A stretch of DNA of 14,982 nucleotides from contig JAEZFF010000057.1 in assembly GCA_023417635.1 (NCBI GenBank), positions 1-14,982 of the forward strand. The letters run 5' to 3'. The position numbers and the translations under genes were made by a program. Source of the stretch: Bacillota bacterium (GTDB taxonomy: Bacteria; Bacillota; Clostridia; Oscillospirales; Acutalibacteraceae). The first letter of the stretch is position 1. Every line of letters begins with the position of its first letter. The notes beneath the pieces were generated by a model that ran no database searches, was not told the origin of the DNA, and worked only from the letters and a program-made list of their open reading frames with translations. Below are positions 6,098 through 14,021 of the stretch, piece after piece.

Positions 6098-6250
6098 ATG
6101 CCGCGCATTTTCTTTCTGCTGGCCGTCGCCGCAGGTTACGGTATATATCTCCATTATTATGCGGAAACACAAAACAGCATGAAGGAAATACAACAGCTCT
6201 TGAACTTCACGGATACAAAATCAGTGCCTAAGCCACCTAAAAAACAGTAA
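6098..6250 (+). CDS. Possible 50-aa small single-span membrane protein
   Basis: The frame reads MPRIFFLLAVAAGYGIYLHYYAE, then a polar helix-like part (TQNSMKEIQQLLNFTDT) and a Lys/Pro tail ending KPPKKQ. This hydrophobic N-terminus plus charged tail is the usual make-up of small membrane proteins. A stop codon lies four codons before the ATG, so no longer version exists. No clear ribosome site is present (GATTTTTCGGCAAA precedes the ATG), and no family is recognised. It is the only plus-strand candidate between the minus-strand 78-aa gene and the cellobiose phosphorylase gene. It may be real, or a relic of a longer gene. Confidence 0.35.
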   Translation: MPRIFFLLAVAAGYGIYLHYYAETQNSMKEIQQLLNFTDTKSVPKPPKKQ

Positions 6251-6411
6251 AAAATTTAGAGGTACTGCTGCACAGCACAGCGCCTCCGATTCTTTATCCT
6301 ATACTGCCATTTCTGCGGTTCGCAGTCAAAAAACACGGTAATACGGTTTCCTTTCTTTAGGGTGTAGCCGTAATATCCCCCGCGCACTCCGCAATATGGC
6401 CTGAGAATTAC

Positions 6412-6462
6412 AGAAAAACAAAAGAAGCGGATGGAAAACTGCATTTCCTCCGCTTCTTTTGT
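6412..6462 (-). terminator. Strong intrinsic terminator of the cellobiose phosphorylase gene
   Basis: A perfect 14-bp inverted repeat (6418-6431 with 6449-6462) extends inward through GGAAA/TTTCC, and on minus it is followed by T-rich sequence at 6412-6417. It starts two bases after the phosphorylase stop. Confidence 0.88.
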
Positions 6463-6464
6463 AA

Positions 6465-8900
6465 TCAGCCCATAACAGCTTTTACAAGATGCTGCTTCCC
6501 ATCGGAACAAACAGGCAGAATGTTTCCTTGAACTGCCTCTCCATCAAGCGTCATAGACTTAATCCCCTTTTGCACCCCGGCGCTGTTGTCAACTTCGATT
6601 TGATAATCGGCACCGCGGAATCTGCGCTTCACGGAGAAGCACTTCATAGCCGACGGAATGCACGGGTCAATCTGCAGGCCGTCAAACTGCGGGCGAATGC
6701 CAAGGATGTACTGCGAAACATCATAAAAAGTCCAGGCAGCTGTACCGGTCAGCCAAGAGTTTTTTGCTTCGCCGAAATGCACGGCATCGCGGCCCGCAAT
6801 CATCTGTGAATAGACATAAGGTTCTGTGCGGTGAATCTCGCTGATTTCTTCCAGGTAGGCCGGGCAGGTCTTACGGTAAACCTCAAACGCACGGTCACCG
6901 TGGCCGAGAACCGTTTCCGCAATGGAAATCCAAGGGTTGTTGTGGCAGAAAATTCCGCCGTTTTCCTTATACCCCGGCGGGTAAGAAGAAATTTCACCAA
7001 GGTTCAGGCGGTAAGTCGTGTAAGACGGCCAGTTTAAAACAATTCCGTACTTGGTGTCCATCAATTTATGGACGGAGTCAAGAGCCTTCGCGGCTTTGCC
7101 CTCTTTTACGCCGATACCAGCCATGACGCAGAAGCCCTGTGGTTCAATAAAGATTTTCCCCTCGTCGCACTCATTCGAACCGACTTTTTCGCCGTGTGCG
7201 TCATACGCACGCAGGAACCATTCGCCGTCCCAGCCGGATTTCAGCACAGCTTCCGTCATTTTCTTGGTTTCGGTGGCAGCGTGCTCAGCCTCTGCTGTGT
7301 CGCCCATCCTGCGGCAAATCTCCTCATAGGCGGGGCCGATGAAAACAAACATCCCTGCAATAAAGACAGACTCTGCAATACCGCTTTCAAAATTGGAACA
7401 GGTCTGGAAAGACTCGCCCGGCGTTTTGGAGTAGCAGTTCAGGTTTAAGCAGTCGTTCCAGTCGGCGCGGCCAATAAGCGGCAGCCCGTGCGGACCAAGA
7501 TGATTCACCACATGGCCGAATGAACGTTTCAGATGATCCAGAAGAGGCGCTGCGCTTCCTTCTTTATTATCGAACGGCACCTGTTCTTTCAGGATAGACC
7601 AGTCGCCGGTTTCCTTTAAATACGCATTCACGCCAAAAATCAACCAGAGCGGGTCGTCGTTGAATCCGCTTCCAACTTCAAGGTTCCCGCGCTTTGTTAA
7701 CGGCTGGTACTGATGGTAAGCGCTGCCGTCTTCCATCTGAGTGGACGCAATGTCAAGGATCCGTTCCCGCGCACGGGTAGGAATCAGGTGTACAAAGCCA
7801 AGCAGATCCTGCGTAGAATCGCGGAATCCCATGCCGCGGCCGATTCCGGACTCAAAGTAGGAAGCGGAACGCGACATATTAAATGTGACCATACACTGGT
7901 ACTGATTCCAAATGTTTACCATACGGTTCAGCCTGTCATCCCTGCAGGAAAGCTGGAAGGTGGAAAGCAGTTTTTCCCAGTGCTCCTTTAATTCTGCCAG
8001 CGCTGCATCTACCTGCTCGTCGGTCCGAAAACGTGCCAATAGTTTTTTAGCGGGCGCCTTGTTAATCACATCCGGGGCCTCCCACTTTTCGTCTTCCGGA
8101 TTTTCACAGTAGCCAAGCACAAAAATAAAGCTTTTTTCTTCGCCCGGCTGCAGCTCCGCTTCAATAAAGTGCGAACCAATAGGTGCCCAGCCGCTTGCAA
8201 CCGAGTTTCGCGCTTTTCCTTCAAACACGGCATCCGGGTGGTCAAACCCATTGTAGAGGCCAAGGAAGGATTCCCGGTCGGTATCAAATCCGCTGACCGG
8301 TACATTTACGCTGAAAACGGCATAATGGTTCCGGCGCTCGCGGTACTCTGTCTTATGATAAATCGTGCTGCCGCAGACTTCGACTTCCCCCGTACTGTAG
8401 TTACGCTGAAAATTGGTCATGTCATCGTAAGCGTTCCAGAGGCAGAACTCTACAAATGAGAACAGCTTAATTTTCTTCGCATTATCTGTATTGTTTTTCA
8501 GCACCAGACGATGGACTTCACAGTTCGCACCGATTGGCACAAAAGAAGTCTGCTGTGCGGAAAGGCCATTCTTTTCAGATTCCAATACTGTGTAGCCAAG
8601 GCCATGGCGGCAGCGGTATGAATCCAGAGCAGTTTTCGTCGGTGCCCAACCCGGGTTCCAAACTGTTTCACCGTCTGAAAGGTAAAAATAACGCCCACCG
8701 GCATCCGTTGGTACATTATTATAGCGGTAGCGCGTCAGGCGCAGCAGGCGCGCGTCGCGGTAAAAGCAGTAACCACCGGAAGTATTCGAAATCAGCCCAA
8801 AGAAGTTTTCACAGCCAAGGTAATTAATCCAGGGATAAGGTGTGTCCGGCCGCTCAATAACATACTCTTTCCGTTTATCGTCGAAATGCCCGAATTTCAT
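6465..8900 (-). CDS. cbp: Cellobiose phosphorylase (GH94, EC 2.4.1.20)
   Basis: The 811-residue protein matches the known length of clostridial cellobiose phosphorylase and follows its sequence from MKFGHFDD to ILPVCSDGKQHLVKAVMG. It has the N-terminal beta-sandwich with TPYPWINYLG and SNTSGGYCFYRDARLLRLTRYRYNNVP, a linker helix region, and an (alpha/alpha)6 catalytic barrel. Diagnostic stretches are GRGMGFRDSTQDLLG, GSAYHQYQPLTK, GRADWNDCLN and GEAKNSWLTGTAAW. Asp483, last residue of GRADWND (477-483), fits the GH94 general acid. The cytoplasmic enzyme reversibly splits cellobiose with phosphate to alpha-D-glucose 1-phosphate and glucose, saving ATP. No signal peptide is present. GGAGGG precedes the ATG. 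It is transcribed alone, divergent from the LacI regulator and ABC genes, with an operator just after its predicted start. Cellodextrin phosphorylase is less likely given the length and end-to-end similarity. Confidence 0.95.
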   Translation of the reverse strand: MKFGHFDDKRKEYVIERPDTPYPWINYLGCENFFGLISNTSGGYCFYRDARLLRLTRYRYNNVPTDAGGRYFYLSDGETVWNPGWAPTKTALDSYRCRHGLGYTVLESEKNGLSAQQTSFVPIGANCEVHRLVLKNNTDNAKKIKLFSFVEFCLWNAYDDMTNFQRNYSTGEVEVCGSTIYHKTEYRERRNHYAVFSVNVPVSGFDTDRESFLGLYNGFDHPDAVFEGKARNSVASGWAPIGSHFIEAELQPGEEKSFIFVLGYCENPEDEKWEAPDVINKAPAKKLLARFRTDEQVDAALAELKEHWEKLLSTFQLSCRDDRLNRMVNIWNQYQCMVTFNMSRSASYFESGIGRGMGFRDSTQDLLGFVHLIPTRARERILDIASTQMEDGSAYHQYQPLTKRGNLEVGSGFNDDPLWLIFGVNAYLKETGDWSILKEQVPFDNKEGSAAPLLDHLKRSFGHVVNHLGPHGLPLIGRADWNDCLNLNCYSKTPGESFQTCSNFESGIAESVFIAGMFVFIGPAYEEICRRMGDTAEAEHAATETKKMTEAVLKSGWDGEWFLRAYDAHGEKVGSNECDEGKIFIEPQGFCVMAGIGVKEGKAAKALDSVHKLMDTKYGIVLNWPSYTTYRLNLGEISSYPPGYKENGGIFCHNNPWISIAETVLGHGDRAFEVYRKTCPAYLEEISEIHRTEPYVYSQMIAGRDAVHFGEAKNSWLTGTAAWTFYDVSQYILGIRPQFDGLQIDPCIPSAMKCFSVKRRFRGADYQIEVDNSAGVQKGIKSMTLDGEAVQGNILPVCSDGKQHLVKAVMG

Positions 8901-8934
8901 ACAATTCCCTCCGTTGGCATATTTTTAGTGCTTT

Positions 8935-8950
8935 ACGAAATCGTTTTCAC
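8935..8950. promoter_or_regulatory. LacI-type operator O1 at the cellobiose phosphorylase promoter
   Basis: ACGAAATCGTTTTCAC contains GAAAnCGnTTTC, the central-CG palindrome of LacI/GalR operators. It falls just downstream of the predicted transcription start (about +3 to +18). Eleven contiguous bases (AAATCGTTTTC) recur, inverted, at the regulator's own promoter. Confidence 0.75.
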
Positions 8951-8959
8951 CTTCTTTTC

Positions 8960-8988
8960 AGTGTAAAATGATTTTCCATTAAAATCAA
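8960..8988 (-). promoter_or_regulatory. Cellobiose phosphorylase promoter
   Basis: Reading minus, TTGATT (8983-8988) and TACACT (8960-8965) are separated by 17 bases. The start of transcription would fall near 8953, directly next to O1. The leader is about 50 bases. Confidence 0.65.
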
Positions 8989-9304
8989 GTCTATTTTTAA
9001 GGTTTGTTACTTTTCACAGCTTATAGTGGCAATATTTATTTATTAATTATATATTATTAAACAAATTATTCCAATTACATTTTGCTGTATCCCTATTTCC
9101 TTATTATGCAATCTATTTCCACAAATTTTATGGGCTTTTCTTCTATGGAAGGGCCGATAAAAATTTTACGAAACTGTTTTCGCTATATTTTTTTATAAGA
9201 CTATTATTGCTGGCATTTCGCGCTGCTTCCCGCTTTTCCAGAAATTTTATTTGGCTAAACGCATCGTTTTGTGAAATTGGTCATAATAATATTTGAATTA
9301 TCTC
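8989..9304. other. AT-rich divergent intergenic region
   Basis: This 316-base stretch between the divergent promoters is strongly AT-rich and has no supportable gene. Apart from operator-like site O3 it holds poly-A/T tracts that may bend the DNA. A partial operator-like string, ATCGTTTT, lies near 9264-9271. No RNA gene was recognised. Confidence 0.6.
9168..9183. promoter_or_regulatory. Operator-like site O3 in the middle of the divergent region
   Basis: ACGAAACTGTTTTCGC differs from O1 at three of 16 positions: the central TC is swapped to CT and one flank base is changed. Its centre is 233 bp from O1 and 172 bp from O2, so it could act as an auxiliary looping site. Confidence 0.5.
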
Positions 9305-9333
9305 TTGCATTTCTGTGAATAACGTATTATAAT
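9305..9333 (+). promoter_or_regulatory. Promoter of the LacI regulator and ABC genes
   Basis: TTGCAT (9305-9310) and a perfect TATAAT (9328-9333) are 17 bases apart. Transcription would start near 9340, inside operator O2. Confidence 0.8.
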
Positions 9334-9339
9334 GAGGTT

Positions 9340-9355
9340 GCGAAAACGATTTAGG
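9340..9355. promoter_or_regulatory. LacI-type operator O2 at the regulator's own promoter
   Basis: GCGAAAACGATTTAGG; its reverse complement shares AAATCGTTTTC with O1. It covers about +1 to +16 of the predicted transcript, a position that blocks initiation or clearance, implying autoregulation. Confidence 0.75.
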
Positions 9356-9387
9356 ATATTTCGCAAAGATGTTTGGAGGAGCTTAAC

Positions 9388-10404
9388 GTGGCAAATATAA
9401 AAGACATAGCGGCGATGTGTGGGTTTTCTGTTTCTACAGTAAGCAAAGCACTGAACGGCTACACTGATGTCAGCCATGAAACCAAGAAAAAAGTGATGAA
9501 GGCCGCCGAAGAATGCGGCTATCTGCCGAATTCAATGGCACGGGCGCTGAAAACAAACCGCACGCACAACCTAGGCGTTTTGTTTACCGACGAAGCTCAA
9601 AGCGGGCTGAAGCAAGAGTATTTCGCGTCGGTGCTTGATGCGTTCAAAGTGGAAGCGGAGCTTCATTCGTATGACATTACATTTATTAGCCATAACCTAA
9701 ACATAAATGGGCGGCAGATGTCTTATCTGGAGCATTGCAAGTACCGGAACTTTGACGGTGTCTGCATTGCCTGTGTTGATTTTCAGCAGCAGGAAGTTTT
9801 AGATCTTATTAACAGCGGTCTTCCCGTTGTCACAATCGACCATGTGTTTGACAACCACATCAGTATTAATTCCGCTAACGTAGAAGGTATGGGCGACCTT
9901 GTAAAATACATATACGGAATGGGCCACCGGAAAATTGCTTATGTACATGGAAAAAAATCAGCTGTAACGGAACAGCGTGTTACAAGTTTCTGCCGTGAAA
10001 TGCGCGATGTGGGTCTGCAAGTTCCGCCGGAATACCTGGTGCTTTCTGCCTACCACGACATTGAAGCCACTAAAAAAAGTGTGCAGCAGCTAATAAATCT
10101 TCCCAACCGGCCAACCTGCATTATTATGCCCGACGATTATGCCGCACTCGGCGGTATTGAGGCTATTGAATCTGCGGGCCTTCGCATTCCAGAAGACATT
10201 TCAATTGCTGGGTACGACGGTATTTCTCTTTCCCAAATGCTTCGGCCGCGCCTGACAACCTTGAAACAGGACACCGACCGCATGGGGCATGAAGCCGCAC
10301 GCCGCCTGATTGAGCAGATTGAAAGCCCAATGACGACTCTGGTGCAGAACCTCACAATAAAAGGTTCCTTGATACCGGGCAATTCTGTAGCGCAGATAAA
10401 ATGA
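9388..10404 (+). CDS. LacI/GalR family transcriptional regulator, probable cellobiose-responsive repressor
   Basis: The 338-aa protein has the full LacI layout. A helix-turn-helix is at residues 4-23 (IKDIAAMCGFSVSTVSKALNGY). The hinge helix is at 47-54 (PNSMARAL). The periplasmic-binding-protein-like effector domain runs from about 60 to the end (LGVLFTDEA, PTCIIMPDDYAALGGIEAIESAGLRIPEDISIAGYDG, LTTLKQD). The start is GTG 9388, because GGAGGA lies 8 bases upstream and LacI proteins start directly before the N/T-IKDIA motif; an in-frame TTG at 9373 overlaps the ribosome site. Placement between cellobiose phosphorylase and an ABC sugar importer, with matching operators at both promoters, suggests control by cellobiose or a cello-oligosaccharide. 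The effector identity is inference. Binding-protein and permease genes follow on the same strand. Confidence 0.93.
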   Translation: MANIKDIAAMCGFSVSTVSKALNGYTDVSHETKKKVMKAAEECGYLPNSMARALKTNRTHNLGVLFTDEAQSGLKQEYFASVLDAFKVEAELHSYDITFISHNLNINGRQMSYLEHCKYRNFDGVCIACVDFQQQEVLDLINSGLPVVTIDHVFDNHISINSANVEGMGDLVKYIYGMGHRKIAYVHGKKSAVTEQRVTSFCREMRDVGLQVPPEYLVLSAYHDIEATKKSVQQLINLPNRPTCIIMPDDYAALGGIEAIESAGLRIPEDISIAGYDGISLSQMLRPRLTTLKQDTDRMGHEAARRLIEQIESPMTTLVQNLTIKGSLIPGNSVAQIK

Positions 10405-10441
10405 AGCGCTGCCGCCTGAATCCTTTTCCATTGCGTACCGA

Positions 10442-10463
10442 CGAATGGGATTCCGCCCATTCG
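10442..10463 (+). promoter_or_regulatory. Hairpin upstream of the binding-protein ribosome site
   Basis: CGAATGGG and CCCATTCG form a perfect 8-bp stem with a 6-base loop, followed by AT-rich sequence but no T-run. It cannot be a standard plus-strand terminator. It could mark an mRNA processing or 5'-stabilising site, raising binding-protein expression relative to the regulator. Confidence 0.4.
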
Positions 10464-10501
10464 GTAAAATAAATATCAATATCAATAAGGAGGATTTTTG
10501 T

Positions 10502-11929
10502 ATGAAAAAAAGTAAGTCCGTAGTGGCTCTGCTAGCTACTGCAGCAATTCTGGCGTCTTCCATGGTCGGCTGCAATAACGGCACAACCGCTTCAAGCAAA
10601 GCGAACAGCACAGCTTCACAGACTGCTTCTTCCGCCGCACCGGAAGGCAAAGTATTGAACATCTGGTGCTGGAATGATGAGTTCCAATCCCGCTTCAATG
10701 CGTATTACCCGGATGTTAAGACAGTCGCAAAAGACAAATCCACTACGACCCTGAAAGACGGGACCCTCGTAAAGTGGACGATTAACCCGAACCAGAATAA
10801 CAACTACCAGAACAAGTTGGATGCTGCTCTGGAAAAACAGAGTTCAGCTGCAGCCGATGATAAGATCGACATTTTCCTTATAGAAGCTGACTACGCTCTG
10901 AAGTATGTAAACAGCGACTATACTTTGGATGTTAAAAAAGACCTTGGTCTTACAGACAATGATCTTGCCAACCAGTACAAATATACCCAGGATATTGTAA
11001 CCAGCAGCAAAGACAAAACCCTGAAAGGTGTAACATGGCAGGCAACCCCAGGCCTTTATGTTTACCGCCGTTCCTTTGCTAAGTCCGTTCTTGGAACTGA
11101 TGATCCGGCTAAAATTCAGGATGCGATGTCCAACTGGGATAAGTTTAATGATCTTGCTCAGAAAGTAAATGCAAAAGGCTACAAGATGCTTTCTGGCTAT
11201 GATGACAGCTACCGTGTATTCTCGAACAACGTAGCTGCTCCATGGGTAACTGATACAACTGTTACCGTTGATCCAAGCATTATGAAGTGGGTAAAGCAGA
11301 CCAAAGACTACACAGATAAAGGCTATAACAACAAGACCATCCTTTGGGACGACAAGTGGACTGCCGACCAAGGCCCGACAAGTAAGGTCTTCGGTTTCTT
11401 CTACTCCCCATGGGGTATTAACTTCACTCTGATGAAAAACTCCCTTAAAGATCCTAAGGGCAAAGCAGAAGTCGGCAACGGCATCTACGGCGACTGGGCA
11501 GTATGCCAGGGCCCGCAGAGCTACTTCTGGGGCGGCACATGGATTTGCGGCTGCAAAGGCACCGACAATCCTGGCACAGTTGGTAAAGTTATGAAAGCCC
11601 TTACCTGCAACCCGACTATTATGAAGAAGATTACCACAGTCGAACAGGATTATACCAACAATAAGGCTGCAATGGATGAAATTGCAAACAGTGACTTTAA
11701 GTCCACCTTCCTCGGCGGTCAGAACCACATTAAGCTTTTTGCAGAAGTTGCACCGAAAATTGATATGAGCAAAGCAGGCCCTTACGATCAGGGCTGCAAC
11801 GAAGCGATTCAGAATGCGTTCCACGACTATTTCAATGGAACCGTTACATTTGACAAAGCAAAAGAAAACTTCACAAAAGCTATTAAGACAAAATATCCGG
11901 AACTGACCGATGTTAAGTGGCCTTCTTAA
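10502..11929 (+). CDS. ABC transporter extracellular solute-binding lipoprotein (family 1), probable cellobiose/cello-oligosaccharide binding
   Basis: The 475-aa protein has a lipoprotein signal: basic start KKSK, hydrophobic core, then MVGC with Cys24 as the lipidation site. A Ser/Thr/Ala/Lys-rich linker runs to about residue 48. The mature domain begins VLNIWCWNDEFQSRF, typical of family 1 solute-binding proteins. Many Trp/Tyr residues (for example FGFFYSPWGINF, QSYFWGGTWICG) suit stacking against sugar rings. The substrate is inferred from the neighbouring cellobiose phosphorylase and LacI regulator. AAGGAGG lies 8 bases before ATG 10502. It is followed by a strong terminator-like hairpin and then the two permease genes, the usual order for carbohydrate (CUT1) importers. 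The codon choice looks more refined (AAC, AAG, GGC) than in its neighbours, consistent with high expression. Confidence 0.92.
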   Translation: MKKSKSVVALLATAAILASSMVGCNNGTTASSKANSTASQTASSAAPEGKVLNIWCWNDEFQSRFNAYYPDVKTVAKDKSTTTLKDGTLVKWTINPNQNNNYQNKLDAALEKQSSAAADDKIDIFLIEADYALKYVNSDYTLDVKKDLGLTDNDLANQYKYTQDIVTSSKDKTLKGVTWQATPGLYVYRRSFAKSVLGTDDPAKIQDAMSNWDKFNDLAQKVNAKGYKMLSGYDDSYRVFSNNVAAPWVTDTTVTVDPSIMKWVKQTKDYTDKGYNNKTILWDDKWTADQGPTSKVFGFFYSPWGINFTLMKNSLKDPKGKAEVGNGIYGDWAVCQGPQSYFWGGTWICGCKGTDNPGTVGKVMKALTCNPTIMKKITTVEQDYTNNKAAMDEIANSDFKSTFLGGQNHIKLFAEVAPKIDMSKAGPYDQGCNEAIQNAFHDYFNGTVTFDKAKENFTKAIKTKYPELTDVKWPS

Positions 11930-11946
11930 CACGGTTTTAGCATAAC

Positions 11947-12002
11947 CGCACGGCCGCGGGTCGGGAAACCTTCCCGTACCGTGGCCGTGCGATTCTTTTT
12001 TT
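11947..12002 (+). terminator. Attenuating intrinsic terminator between binding-protein and permease genes
   Basis: CGCACGGCC (11947-11955) pairs perfectly with GGCCGTGCG (11983-11991). An inner CGGGAA/TTCCCG stem adds to it, and a run of seven T follows at 11996-12002. No promoter is seen after it, so the permeases depend on partial read-through, a common way to keep binding protein in excess. Confidence 0.85.
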
Positions 12003-12019
12003 GAAGAGAGGGGCTTAAT

Positions 12020-12979
12020 TTGAAAAATCAAACCGAAGTGACACGCAAAGTTAAGAAAGGCGTCGACTACTCCAAATGGGGTTACCTTTTCATCCTGCCT
12101 TTCTTCATCATTTTTTTTATCTTTCAGTTTCTGCCATTGATTTCAACAATTTATTACAGCTTTTTTAAGTATTTCCGTTCCGGGCTGACAATTATCGGGC
12201 CAGTTTTTACCGGCTTTACTAACTATACTGCACTGCTCACGAAACCTGATCTTTTCAATTACATGGGCAACACCCTGCTGCTTTGGGTGGTAGGTTTTAT
12301 ACCGCAGATTGTTGTTTCTTTGCTTTTAGCAGCCTGGTTTACGAATATGCGCCTTCATCTGCATGGGCTTCGGTTTTTTAAAACCGTCATTTATATGCCA
12401 AATCTGATTATGGCCTCCGCATTTGCCATGCTGTTTTTTGCACTGTTTTCAGACAGTGGCCCTGTAAACGCAACTTTGCTTTCCATGGGTGCCATTCATC
12501 AGCCAATCCGTTTCCTGGCCATGGTTTCCGGAACACGGGGACTCGTGGCTTTCATGAACTTCCTGATGTGGTTTGGCAATACCACTATCCTTCTTATGGC
12601 GGCTATTATGGGAATTGATCCGTGCCTGTATGAAGCTGCTGAAATCGACGGCGCTTCTTCAAACCAGATGTTTTGGAAAATTACCATTCCGCTTATCAAG
12701 CCTCTTATGGCTTATGTAATTATTACTTCGCTGATTGGCGGTTTACAGATGTTCGATGTTCCGCAGGTCCTTACTAATGGCCAAGGTGCACCAGACAACA
12801 GTACTACCACAATGATTATGTTCCTGAACAACCATATGTACAGTAAGAACTACGGTATGGCTGGTGCTATCTCAACGCTTCTGTTTATCCTTTGCGCTAT
12901 TCTGTGCCTACTTGTTTACCGTACTATGACCAATAACGATAATACGAAAGAAAAATCCAGGAAAAGGAGGCGCGCTTAA
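12020..12979 (+). CDS. ABC sugar transporter permease, MalF/UgpA-like
   Basis: The 319-aa inner-membrane protein has six predicted spans, beginning with YLFILPFFIIFFIFQFLPLISTIYYSFF. The cytoplasmic EAA loop lies at residues 205-213 (EAAEIDGAS) followed by FWKITIPLIKPL, which docks on the ATPase. The start is TTG 12020, supported by GAGAGGGG 7 bases upstream; no ATG gives a full first span. It pairs with the next permease to form the translocation channel for the sugar delivered by the lipoprotein. The stop codon directly abuts the ATG of the next gene, so the two are translationally coupled. The C-terminus is strongly basic (KEKSRKRRRA), partly because the coding sequence also holds the next gene's ribosome site. 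Confidence 0.92.
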   Translation: MKNQTEVTRKVKKGVDYSKWGYLFILPFFIIFFIFQFLPLISTIYYSFFKYFRSGLTIIGPVFTGFTNYTALLTKPDLFNYMGNTLLLWVVGFIPQIVVSLLLAAWFTNMRLHLHGLRFFKTVIYMPNLIMASAFAMLFFALFSDSGPVNATLLSMGAIHQPIRFLAMVSGTRGLVAFMNFLMWFGNTTILLMAAIMGIDPCLYEAAEIDGASSNQMFWKITIPLIKPLMAYVIITSLIGGLQMFDVPQVLTNGQGAPDNSTTTMIMFLNNHMYSKNYGMAGAISTLLFILCAILCLLVYRTMTNNDNTKEKSRKRRRA

Positions 12980-13870
12980 ATGACAAAATCACCTTCCGTC
13001 GCCGCAAGCCATGCAAAAATTGACAAGAATTATATGCGAAAGTTGAATCTTGCAAGAACAGGCTGCTACATATTTCTTGTAATTCTGTGCTTCCTGTGCC
13101 TCTTTTTCTTTTATATGTTGATTGTCAACTCCTCGCGCAACAACTTTCAAATCCAGCAGGGTTTCTCAGCCTTGCCCGGCACCTTTTTTGGTGACAACTG
13201 GACCAACCTGATGAACGACGCAAACATCCCTGTTGTGAGCGGCACAATCAACAGTTTGATTGTTTCCGCCTTGACGGCACTGCTTGCGGTTTACTTCTCA
13301 ACGCTTACCGCTTATGGTATTTTTGCCTACAACTTTAAGCTTCGCAACGTTGCCTTCACTTTGATTCTGCTGATTATGACAATGCCGACTCAGATTTCAG
13401 CCGTCGGTTTTGTAAACCAAATGAGCGACATGCACCTGATGGATTCTCTGATTCCGCTGTTTCTGCCCGCTGTTGCTTCCCCAGTCGTTGTTTTCTTCAT
13501 GAAGCAGTATATGGACAGTAACCTTCCGCTTGAAATTGTGGAAGCAGCCCGGATCGACGGCTGCAGCGAATTCCGTACTTTTAACTCAATCATTCTTCCG
13601 ATTATGAAACCAGCGCTGGCCGTACAGGCAATCTTCACATTTGTTGGCGCTTGGAACAACTTCTTCGTTCCTGCTTTGCTGCTGAATTCGGCAAACAAAA
13701 AGACTCTTCCAATCCTGATTATGCAGTTGCGCAGTGCCGACTTTCTGAAGTTTGACATGGGCAAAGTTTATATGATGATTCTTGTCGCAATTCTTCCGGT
13801 TGTAATTATCTATTTCTGCCTTTCAAAATACATTGTTGGCGGCGTTACCGTCGGCAGTGTAAAGGGCTAA
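12980..13870 (+). CDS. ABC sugar transporter permease, MalG/UgpE-like
   Basis: The 296-aa membrane protein has spans near residues 28-49, 90-116, 124-147, 156-174, 213-232 and 262-282. The EAA loop is at 188-194 (EAARIDG) followed by the FNSIILPIMKPALA stretch, typical of the second permease of CUT1 importers. AAAAGGAGG lies inside the end of the previous gene, and the ATG directly follows its TAA. No ATP-binding gene follows: the next DNA is a terminator-like hairpin and IS debris. The importer must therefore use an ATPase encoded elsewhere, as with MsmK/MalK-type shared ATPases in Firmicutes. Confidence 0.92.
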   Translation: MTKSPSVAASHAKIDKNYMRKLNLARTGCYIFLVILCFLCLFFFYMLIVNSSRNNFQIQQGFSALPGTFFGDNWTNLMNDANIPVVSGTINSLIVSALTALLAVYFSTLTAYGIFAYNFKLRNVAFTLILLIMTMPTQISAVGFVNQMSDMHLMDSLIPLFLPAVASPVVVFFMKQYMDSNLPLEIVEAARIDGCSEFRTFNSIILPIMKPALAVQAIFTFVGAWNNFFVPALLLNSANKKTLPILIMQLRSADFLKFDMGKVYMMILVAILPVVIIYFCLSKYIVGGVTVGSVKG

Positions 13871-13905
13871 CAAAAGTTTGCCTTCCTAAATGCATTAACA
13901 TAAAA

Positions 13906-13922
13906 GGACTGTTGCAAAATAG
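13906..13922 (+). repeat. IS-end-like sequence (single inverted-repeat end)
   Basis: GGACTGTTGCAAAATAG resembles terminal repeats of IS elements with the CTGTTGCAAA core. It lies about 100 bases before the decayed transposase frame. No inverted copy (CTATTTTGCAACAGTCC) is present downstream, so the other end is lost. Confidence 0.45.
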
Positions 13923-13927
13923 CCCGA

Positions 13928-13980
13928 AAAAAGACGGAACGACCATACCGAAAGGTATTAGTACTCCGTCTTTTTGTTTT
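13928..13980 (+). terminator. Terminator hairpin after the permease genes
   Basis: AAAAAGACGGA (13928-13938) pairs perfectly with TCCGTCTTTTT (13965-13975), with an inner ATACC-GAAA-GGTAT stem-loop, and GTTTT follows. It ends the ABC operon. It lies just inside the IS-like end, so it may have come with the element. Confidence 0.75.
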
Positions 13981-14021
13981 AAAATTTAGTTGTGAACAGC
14001 AAATAGTTTTTGGAATATAGC

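Noticed and set aside
6256..6510. Minus-strand reading frame downstream of cellobiose phosphorylase (84 aa, or 62 aa from an inner ATG)
   Set aside because: The inner ATG lies inside the phosphorylase terminator hairpin, the GGAGGA before it is too close to work, and the longer version overlaps the phosphorylase end. No family is recognised, though the YYGYTLKKGNRITVFFDCEPQKWQYR stretch looks somewhat protein-like.
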